Origin: Pseudooctadecabacter sp. | GTDB lineage: Bacteria > Pseudomonadota > Alphaproteobacteria > Rhodobacterales > Rhodobacteraceae | Assembly (NCBI GenBank): GCA_020628265.1 | Contig: JAHDFG010000047.1 | Coordinates: 1 to 8,667 of the forward strand | Direction: 5' to 3' | Length of the DNA stretch: 8,667 nucleotides | In this document: piece after piece, positions 1 to 4,567 of the stretch | Layout of the letters: each line of letters opens with the position of its first letter | How positions within the stretch are numbered: position 1 is the first letter of the stretch | Translations under genes and position numbers: made by a program | Notes under the pieces: model-generated | Seen by the model: the letters and a program-made list of their open reading frames with translations, nothing else | What the model was told of the DNA's origin: nothing | The model's database searches: none

Positions 1-137
1 GTCCGGCGGGAGACCGCTCCGTTTGTCAAATAGACGTAGGTGATCAATGCGCGGCCCTTACGGCTTTTGACCGCGACCTCGCCTGCGTCCGTTTTGAACG
101 TCCATGCCGAGAGAACAGACAGGAAAACGTTGGACAT
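1..137 (-). CDS. N-terminal fragment of a putative BTAD/SARP-like winged-helix regulator (partial)
   Basis: A minus-strand frame opens at an ATG at 137 and runs without a stop to the window edge, giving 45 complete codons. The peptide begins MSNVFLSVLSAWTF and continues with a short 'D-A-G-E-V' turn, then S-R-K-G-R-A-L-I (residues 25-32) and L-T-N-G-A-V-S-R-R (37-45). This order is typical of the start of the OmpR/BTAD-type winged-helix domain of SARP-like regulators and related cyclase/TPR proteins: a beta hairpin over a small 'DG' turn, an 'SRKxRALLxYL' helix, then 'GxxSRExLAxLLW'. The matching tail would lie outside the window. The ribosome site is weak: a G-rich GGGGGA lies about 12 bases upstream. 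TTG at 197 is a possible earlier in-frame start. The family call rests on pattern memory over only 45 residues, so the product is tentative although the open frame is clear. Confidence 0.5.
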   Translation of the reverse strand, partial: MSNVFLSVLSAWTFKTDAGEVAVKSRKGRALITYVYLTNGAVSRR

Positions 138-360
138 TTTTTGACACCATCCCCCAATAGCGCTGCCCTTTGTCCCGCGCTTTACGTTAGGTGCCAAGGC
201 CGTTTCGCGGCGGCGGATGATTATCTGTTAACCTGTTGAAAATTGGCCGCGCCCCATGAAAGCAAGCGGCAATGATGCTCTGTGCCTGCGCGGGGAACGT
301 AAAACAAGCTAGACGGGCCATCCTGTGAACGGCCCGTTTGCAGTGATGATGTGCCGTACT
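138..360. other. Intergenic region between the wHTH gene and mcl1
   Basis: These 223 bases have no convincing coding frame. They contain the upstream region of the leftward gene starting at 137 and the 3' end region of mcl1. A GATAAT hexamer on the minus strand (220-225) could be a -10 box for the leftward gene, but no good -35 lies 16-18 bases further upstream, so I do not call a promoter. The only clear structure is the inverted repeat listed separately at 313-337. Confidence 0.5.
313..337 (-). terminator. Putative hairpin terminator of mcl1
   Basis: The 7-base arms ACGGGCC (313-319) and GGCCCGT (331-337) are exact inverted complements around an 11-base loop. The hairpin begins 23 bases past the mcl1 stop codon. 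Read in the mcl1 direction, the stem is followed by CTAGCTTGTTTT, so the T-run is displaced by about seven bases. A factor-independent terminator is plausible but not canonical; it may instead be a 3'-end stabilising hairpin. Confidence 0.5.
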
Positions 361-1320
361 TTAACGGTTTGCGATCATTTCCGCTTGCCGGACGATGACC
401 TCGGCCTGTTTGATGCTGGCGATATCGACGAGGCGGCCTTTATAGACCGTGGCGCCTTCGCCGTTGGCCTTGGCCTGCTCCATTGCGTCCAGAATTTCGC
501 GGGCTTCGGTGACGGCCTCATCGGACGGTGTGAAGACCTCGTTGGAGATCGCGATCTGCTTGGGGTGGATGGCCCATTTCCCGACCATGCCCAGCGTCGC
601 AGACCGGCGCGCCTGCGCACGGCAGCCTTCATCGTCGCTGAAGTCCCCGAACGGGCCGTCGACCGGCAGAATGCCGTGGGTCCGGCATGCGGCGACAATC
701 GCAGCTTGCGCCCAGTGCCACGGGTCGGACCAGTGTTTCTGGTCCTCGTGCAGCATGTAGTAGTTTTCCTGCGTGCCCCCGATGCCCGTTGTCTGCATCC
801 CCATGGAGGCTGCAAAGTCCGCCGCGCCAAGGCTCATCGCTTCCAAACGATCAGAGGACGCGGCGATCTCTTCCACATGGGCGATGCCTGCGGCACTTTC
901 GATGATGACTTCAAGCGCGATGCGTTTCTGTCGACCTTTTGCGGCTTCGATCGAGGTCACCAGCGCATCGACTGCATAAACGTCAGCGGCACAGCCGACC
1001 TTCGGGATCATGATCATGTCCAGTCTTTCGCTCGCCTGTTCCAGCAGGTCCACCACATCGCGGTACCAATAGGGCGTATCCAGCGAGTTGATCCGCACGC
1101 TGAGCGTCTTGTTGCCCCATTCTACCGTATTGATGGCCTCGATCACATTGGCCCGTGCGGCATCCTTGTCGGTGGGGCTGACGCTGTCCTCAAGGTCAAG
1201 GTTGATGACGTCTGCGTCCGATGCCGCCATTTTCGCAAACAGCTTGGTGTTCGAGCCGGGCCCGAACAATTGGCAACGGTTCGGGCGGGCGACGGGCGTG
1301 GGCTGCAGGCGAAAGGACAT
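361..1320 (-). CDS. mcl1: L-malyl-CoA/beta-methylmalyl-CoA lyase (HpcH/HpaI aldolase family)
   Basis: The 319-residue protein belongs to the citrate lyase beta/HpcH-HpaI family and follows Rhodobacter sphaeroides Mcl1 (about 318 residues) almost throughout, as far as I can recall that sequence. Mcl1 reversibly cleaves L-malyl-CoA to acetyl-CoA and glyoxylate, and beta-methylmalyl-CoA to propionyl-CoA and glyoxylate, in the cytoplasmic ethylmalonyl-CoA pathway for acetate and C2 assimilation. Visible landmarks are INLDLEDSV (39-47), SVRIN with Arg76, the IMIPKVG strand (103-109), the metal ligands Glu141 (VIIESAAG) and Asp168 (GAADFAASMGM), and GKWAIHPKQ (247-255). The ATG at 1320 is chosen because AGAGG (1326-1330) sits five bases upstream and the protein then begins MSFRLQP, as in the family. 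The open frame continues 50 codons further upstream, but that part overlaps the operator region. The gene is transcribed divergently from dgcN. Confidence 0.95.
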   Translation of the reverse strand: MSFRLQPTPVARPNRCQLFGPGSNTKLFAKMAASDADVINLDLEDSVSPTDKDAARANVIEAINTVEWGNKTLSVRINSLDTPYWYRDVVDLLEQASERLDMIMIPKVGCAADVYAVDALVTSIEAAKGRQKRIALEVIIESAAGIAHVEEIAASSDRLEAMSLGAADFAASMGMQTTGIGGTQENYYMLHEDQKHWSDPWHWAQAAIVAACRTHGILPVDGPFGDFSDDEGCRAQARRSATLGMVGKWAIHPKQIAISNEVFTPSDEAVTEAREILDAMEQAKANGEGATVYKGRLVDIASIKQAEVIVRQAEMIANR

Positions 1321-1368
1321 TGAAACCTCTGGGTTATGATATTTCGTATTGATCGCCGTTTGGGGTAG

Positions 1369-1397
1369 ATTATTGCGCGTCGTGCTGCAAGTGCGAA
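1369..1397 (-). promoter_or_regulatory. Predicted mcl1 promoter
   Basis: On the minus strand a -35-like TTCGCA (1392-1397) and a -10-like AATAAT (1369-1374) are separated by exactly 17 bases. They match the sigma-70 consensus at 4 of 6 and 5 of 6 positions. The -10 box lies about 49 bases before the mcl1 start codon. The -35 box falls inside the 30-base palindrome at 1383-1412, so a protein bound there would be placed to control it. Prediction only. Confidence 0.45.
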
Positions 1398-1412
1398 TTT
1401 GCAAGTGCAGCA
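1383..1412. promoter_or_regulatory. 30-base imperfect palindrome, probable operator of mcl1
   Basis: The outer arms TGCTGCA (1383-1389) and TGCAGCA (1406-1412) are exact inverted complements, and 24 of 30 positions are symmetric overall. The centre contains AATT (1396-1399). The same element carries a 14-base-spaced direct repeat of TGCAAGTGC (1386-1394 and 1400-1408). It covers the predicted mcl1 -35 box. The TTTGCAA core resembles the half-sites known for ScfR/RamB/PccR-type acyl-CoA-responsive regulators (TTTGCAAA repeats), which control acetate and propionate assimilation genes. The regulator assignment is inference. Confidence 0.6.
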
Positions 1413-1422
1413 AAACACCGGG

Positions 1423-1437
1423 CGCAACAATTTTGCG
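1423..1437. promoter_or_regulatory. Short inverted repeat CGCAA-N5-TTGCG in the divergent control region
   Basis: CGCAA (1423-1427) and TTGCG (1433-1437) form an exact inverted repeat with a 5-base spacer. It lies 10 bases beyond the larger palindrome at 1383-1412 and shares a TTGC/GCAA-type core with it. It may be a second, weaker site for the same regulator or a site for the dgcN side. The five-base arms alone are not significant; its position makes it worth listing. Confidence 0.3.
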
Positions 1438-1460
1438 TAAATGAGCGGTAGGGCGCGATA

Positions 1461-1480
1461 ATTTTTCCAAATTTTTCGAA
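1461..1480. repeat. Two tandem 10-base A/T-rich units upstream of dgcN
   Basis: ATTTTTCCAA (1461-1470) is followed directly by ATTTTTCGAA (1471-1480), identical at 9 of 10 positions. The period equals about one helical turn, so the T-runs face the same side of the DNA. The block ends in TTTCGAAA (1474-1481) and overlaps the best -35 candidate for dgcN. It could be a direct-repeat regulator site or an UP-like/curved element. Confidence 0.35.
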
Positions 1481-1502
1481 ACGACAGTGAAGTAGACATA
1501 AT
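1474..1502 (+). promoter_or_regulatory. Weak promoter candidate for dgcN-dgcA-aminotransferase
   Basis: A CATAAT hexamer (1497-1502, 5 of 6 to the -10 consensus) lies 17 bases after TTTCGA (1474-1479, 3 of 6 to the -35 consensus). It is 49 bases before the dgcN start. The poor -35 would fit a promoter that needs an activator; DgcR is reported as a positive regulator of dgcN and dgcA elsewhere, but no regulator gene adjoins this cluster. Confidence 0.3.
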
Positions 1503-1551
1503 TTCGACAGCGGAGTCTTCCAGTTTACGTCAAACACGATTGGAGACTGCC

Positions 1552-2553
1552 ATGATTCCCACGCCCTATCTGCTCTTCCTTGGCGACGCGCCGGACCAAC
1601 TCGCTGCGAAAGTGGCCCAAGGCATCAAGGACTGGCGTCCGGAGAATGCCGTGGGCCAGTTCCGGCTGCCGGGATGCGGTGCCGACGTCGGGTTGGACGA
1701 CATGACCTTGGAAGCGGCCAAAGCCGCCGGTGCCCAGACCCTTGTGATCGGTGTGGCCAATCGGGGCGGTGTGATTTCGCAGGCTTGGAAAGAGGTTCTG
1801 ATTCAGGCGCTGGAGATGGGGTTCGATCTGGCTTCCGGCCTTCACAACCTGCTGCGGGACGAAAACGATCTGGTCGCGGCGGCGAAAGTAAACGGCCGGA
1901 CCTTGCATGATGTACGTATCCCATCAGTCGCTTACCCGATCGCGAACGGCGTCAAGCGGACCGGCAAGCGCTGTTTGGCGGTAGGTACCGATTGCTCGGT
2001 CGGGAAGATGTACACGGGCCTCGCCATGGATGCGGAGATGCGCAAGCGTGGCCTGAAATCCACGTTCCGTCCCACAGGTCAGACTGGCATTCTGATCACG
2101 GGCGGTGGTGTGCCGCTGGACGCTGTGGTTGCGGATTTCATGGCCGGAGCTGTGGAATACCTGACACCGGACAACGATGCGGATCACTGGGATCATATTG
2201 AAGGGCAGGGAAGCCTGTATCACGTCAGCTATTCTGGCGTGACCATGGCGCTGGTCCACGGTGGCCAGCCCGATGCGCTGGTTCTGAGCCATGAGCCCAC
2301 CCGCAAGCATATGCGCGGCCTGCCGGATTATCAGCAACCCAGCCTTGAGGATCTGCGCGACACCGCGCTCGCCATGGCGCGGGTTGCGAACCCTGCCTGT
2401 CAGGTGATCGGGATTTCGGTGAACACCCAGCATCTCTCTGAGGATGAGGCGAACGCCTACCTCAAAGAGGTTGAAGACCGGATGGGCCTGCCAACGGTCG
2501 ATCCGTTCCGTCATGGTGCGGGGCGTCTGGTGGATGCGCTGGAGGCTTTGTAG
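1552..2553 (+). CDS. dgcN: D-glutamate N-acetyltransferase DgcN (DUF1611 family)
   Basis: This 333-residue protein matches the DUF1611 family, whose marine members include DgcN, reported to make N-acetyl-D-glutamate from D-glutamate and acetyl-CoA as the first step of D-Glu catabolism. The N-terminal half has an alternating alpha/beta pattern with VIGVANRGG (65-73). The C-terminal half opens with LAVGTDCSVGK (142-152), a P-loop-like motif, followed by PTGQTGILITGGGVPLDAV (174-192), DHIEGQGSL (214-222), LVLSHEP (243-249) and DPFRHGAG (317-324). The ATG at 1552 is chosen because GGAG (1542-1545) lies six bases upstream; the in-frame TTG at 1540 overlaps that site. The gene heads a rightward cluster with dgcA. 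A P-loop-like motif in an enzyme described as a GNAT-type acetyltransferase is unexpected. The family call is strong, and the exact substrate is taken from studied relatives. Confidence 0.87.
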   Translation: MIPTPYLLFLGDAPDQLAAKVAQGIKDWRPENAVGQFRLPGCGADVGLDDMTLEAAKAAGAQTLVIGVANRGGVISQAWKEVLIQALEMGFDLASGLHNLLRDENDLVAAAKVNGRTLHDVRIPSVAYPIANGVKRTGKRCLAVGTDCSVGKMYTGLAMDAEMRKRGLKSTFRPTGQTGILITGGGVPLDAVVADFMAGAVEYLTPDNDADHWDHIEGQGSLYHVSYSGVTMALVHGGQPDALVLSHEPTRKHMRGLPDYQQPSLEDLRDTALAMARVANPACQVIGISVNTQHLSEDEANAYLKEVEDRMGLPTVDPFRHGAGRLVDALEAL

Positions 2554-2576
2554 TCTGCGCCTGCGGCGGGCAGGGT

Positions 2577-2598
2577 GCCAAAATTAGATAATTTTGGC
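2577..2598. repeat. 22-base perfect palindrome between dgcN and dgcA
   Basis: The arms GCCAAAATTA (2577-2586) and TAATTTTGGC (2589-2598) are exact inverted complements around the two bases GA. In RNA this would fold as a nine-pair stem with a four-base loop, but its A/T-rich core and lack of a following T-run are poor for a terminator. As DNA it is an ideal binding site for a dimeric regulator. It lies 24-45 bases past the dgcN stop and 49-70 bases before the dgcA start. Confidence 0.55.
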
Positions 2599-2618
2599 GG
2601 CCTCCGGCGGGGATATTT
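2599..2618 (+). repeat. Possible Rhodobacterales-type intergenic repeat element
   Basis: The block CCTCCGGCGGGGATATTT (2601-2618) directly follows the palindrome. From memory, very similar 'CCTCCGGCGGGGgTATTT' strings recur between genes in Roseobacter-group genomes, often followed by a purine-rich ribosome-binding stretch, as here (GCCAAAGAAACGAGG). I cannot count copies in a single window, so membership in a dispersed family is recollection, not observation. Confidence 0.4.
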
Positions 2619-2646
2619 GTGAGCCAAAGAAACGAGGCGGCGACCT

Positions 2647-3612
2647 ATGACCATTACCGTAACGCCAGATGTATTCCGTCTGGCCGAAGTCTTTACGATC
2701 AGTCGCGGGTCGCGGACCGAAGCACAGGTGTTGACCGTAAAGGTGTCCCGTGACGGTGCCGTGGGGTGGGGCGAATGCGTCCCCTATGCGCGGTATGGCG
2801 AGACCATGGAGAGTGTGACGGCGCAGATCGAAGGGCTGCCCGAAGATGTTACGCGGGCTTCGCTTTATGATCATTTGCCAGCAGGAGCTGCACGCAACGC
2901 GGTTGATTGCGCACTTTGGGATCTGGAGGCCAAGATCAAGGGCAAGCGCGTCTGGGATATTCTGGGCCTTCCGGCGCCTCAACCTGTGATAACGGCTTTC
3001 ACACTGTCTTTGGACACTCCGGAGAACATGAAGGCAGCCGCTGCTCGAAATGCACACAGGCCATTGCTGAAGATCAAACTGGGGACGCCTGACGACATGC
3101 CGCGGCTTGAGGCGGTGCGGGCCGGTGCGCCGGACAGCACAATCGTGGTTGACGCCAATGAAGGCTGGACGGCCGAGGTCTATTCGGACCTTGCGCCACA
3201 TCTGTTGCGCCTTGGGGTCAGCATGGTGGAGCAGCCACTGCCCGCCGGAGCAGACGACCTGTTGGCCGAGATTGAACGGCCCCTGCCGGTCTGTGCGGAT
3301 GAAGCCTGCCATGACACGGCAACCTTGGCAGGGTTGGCGGGCAAGTACGACATGGTCAACATCAAGCTGGACAAGACTGGTGGCCTCACGGAGGCCTTGC
3401 GTCTACGGGAGGCGGCGCGCGCCGAGGGCTACCGGATCATGATGGGCTGTATGGTCGGATCGTCGCTTGCAATGGCGCCTGCGACGATTGTGGCGCAGGG
3501 GTTGGAGGTCGTGGACCTTGACGGGCCGCTTCTTCTGGCCGAAGACCGCGCAACACCACTTTTGTTCGATGACGCCGGCGTCCATCCGCCTGCATCCAGC
3601 CTATGGGGATAA
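2647..3612 (+). CDS. dgcA: N-acetyl-D-glutamate racemase DgcA (enolase superfamily)
   Basis: This 321-residue protein has the muconate-lactonizing/dipeptide-epimerase type of enolase-superfamily barrel. The capping domain occupies roughly residues 1-105 and the barrel the rest. Catalytic landmarks are all present in order: Lys142-x-Lys144 (LLKIKLG), metal ligands Asp169 (VVDANEGW), Glu195 (MVEQPLP) and Asp218 (CADEACHD), and the second catalytic lysine Lys240 (NIKLDKTGG). The spacing D169-E195-D218-K240 equals that which I recall for E. coli L-Ala-D/L-Glu epimerase, also about 321 residues. Adjacent dgcN indicates action on N-acetyl-D-Glu, giving N-acetyl-L-Glu, rather than on a dipeptide; without that neighbour I would have called a dipeptide epimerase. 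GAGG (2634-2637) lies nine bases before the ATG. The stop is four bases before the aminotransferase start, suggesting coupled translation. Confidence 0.87.
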   Translation: MTITVTPDVFRLAEVFTISRGSRTEAQVLTVKVSRDGAVGWGECVPYARYGETMESVTAQIEGLPEDVTRASLYDHLPAGAARNAVDCALWDLEAKIKGKRVWDILGLPAPQPVITAFTLSLDTPENMKAAAARNAHRPLLKIKLGTPDDMPRLEAVRAGAPDSTIVVDANEGWTAEVYSDLAPHLLRLGVSMVEQPLPAGADDLLAEIERPLPVCADEACHDTATLAGLAGKYDMVNIKLDKTGGLTEALRLREAARAEGYRIMMGCMVGSSLAMAPATIVAQGLEVVDLDGPLLLAEDRATPLLFDDAGVHPPASSLWG

Positions 3613-3616
3613 TGAT

Positions 3617-4477
3617 ATGAGCCGCACCGTCTATGTAAACGGAGAGTACCTGCCGGAAGAAGACGCCAAGATTTCGATCTTTGACCGGTCGTTCCTTATG
3701 GCCGATGGCGTCTACGAGGTCACATCGGTGCTGGACGGCAAGCTGATTGATTTCGAAGGTCACCGTGTCCGGTTGGAACGGTCTTTGAACGAGCTGGACA
3801 TGCAAAAGCCCGAAGCGTTCGACGATCTTCTGGACATCCACCGCGAGTTGGTGCGCGTCAATGACATCACGGACGGGCTTGTCTACCTGCAAGTGAGCCG
3901 CGGCAGCGCGGGCGATCGTGATTTTGCCTATCCGTCCGAGGACGTGAAGCCGACCTTGGTGCTGTTCACGCAGAACAAGCCGGGTCTGGCCGACAGCCCT
4001 GCCGCCAAAACAGGGATCAAGGTCATTTCCATCGAGGATCAGCGCTGGGGCCGTCGTGACATCAAGACGGTGCAGCTGCTCTATCCGTCCATGGGCAAGA
4101 TGATGGCAAAGGCTGCGGGGTGCGATGACGCTTGGATGGTTGAGGACGGCCACGTGACTGAAGGCACTTCGAACAACGCTTACATCGTTAAAGGCAATAC
4201 CATCATCACCCGTCAGCTGAGCAACGACATCCTGCATGGCATTACGCGGGCTGCGGTCCTGCGGTTTGCGGAAGAAGCCCAGATGCAGGTCGAAGAGCGG
4301 CTTTTCACCATCGACGAGGCGAAGCAGGCGGACGAGGCGTTTGTGACCTCGGCCTCCACCTTCGTGATGCCCGTGGTCGAGCTGGATGGGGAAACCATCG
4401 GCGCAGGCACACCCGGGTCGGTGGCAACGCGTCTGCGTGAAATTTACCTTGAAGAAAGCCGGAAAGCCGCCGTTTAA
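3617..4477 (+). CDS. Class IV PLP aminotransferase, probable D-amino-acid transaminase
   Basis: The 286-residue protein fits fold-type IV PLP aminotransferases (D-amino-acid and branched-chain types). It contains FDRSFLMADGVYEVTSV (22-38), typical of D-alanine transaminases, the PLP lysine in DIK (Lys150), MGKMMAKA (159-166) and EGTSNN with Glu182, which contacts the PLP ring nitrogen. The expected reaction is D-amino acid plus 2-oxoglutarate giving a 2-oxoacid plus D-glutamate. In the Bacillus enzyme an Arg-x-His pair binds the substrate carboxylate; here the aligned stretch reads GDRDFAYP (99-106), so the histidine appears replaced, and specificity may differ. GGGGA (3605-3609) lies seven bases before the ATG at 3617. 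The start follows the dgcA stop by only four bases. Placed after dgcN and dgcA, it probably feeds D-Glu to them or recovers amino groups. A branched-chain transaminase role is less likely. Confidence 0.8.
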   Translation: MSRTVYVNGEYLPEEDAKISIFDRSFLMADGVYEVTSVLDGKLIDFEGHRVRLERSLNELDMQKPEAFDDLLDIHRELVRVNDITDGLVYLQVSRGSAGDRDFAYPSEDVKPTLVLFTQNKPGLADSPAAKTGIKVISIEDQRWGRRDIKTVQLLYPSMGKMMAKAAGCDDAWMVEDGHVTEGTSNNAYIVKGNTIITRQLSNDILHGITRAAVLRFAEEAQMQVEERLFTIDEAKQADEAFVTSASTFVMPVVELDGETIGAGTPGSVATRLREIYLEESRKAAV

Positions 4478-4567
4478 CCCAACGCTCGGGCGCTTCGCTT
4501 GCCACTGGGGCCTTCGGGCGGCCATACTGCCTAGAATAGGGCATGAGCAGGCCGGAGAAAAACAAAC

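Noticed and set aside
325..1323. 332-codon plus-strand open frame opposite mcl1
   Set aside because: It is a codon-bias shadow of mcl1: the predicted protein is rich in Arg, His, Gly and Asp, has no recognisable motif, and its opposite strand encodes a clear Mcl1 with all catalytic residues.
1321..1470. 50-codon N-terminal extension of mcl1
   Set aside because: The extension lacks family similarity, overlaps the predicted promoter and palindrome, and the internal ATG at 1320 has an AGAGG site and gives the standard MSFRLQP start.
1924..2514. 196-codon minus-strand frame opposite dgcN
   Set aside because: No motif or ribosome site; the plus strand has convincing DUF1611 family motifs throughout.
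4498..4537. Promoter for the OmpA-family gene in the 90-base gap
   Set aside because: A TAGAAT hexamer is present at 4532-4537, but no -35-like hexamer is at a suitable distance; the TTGCCA at 4499-4504 is 27 bases away.
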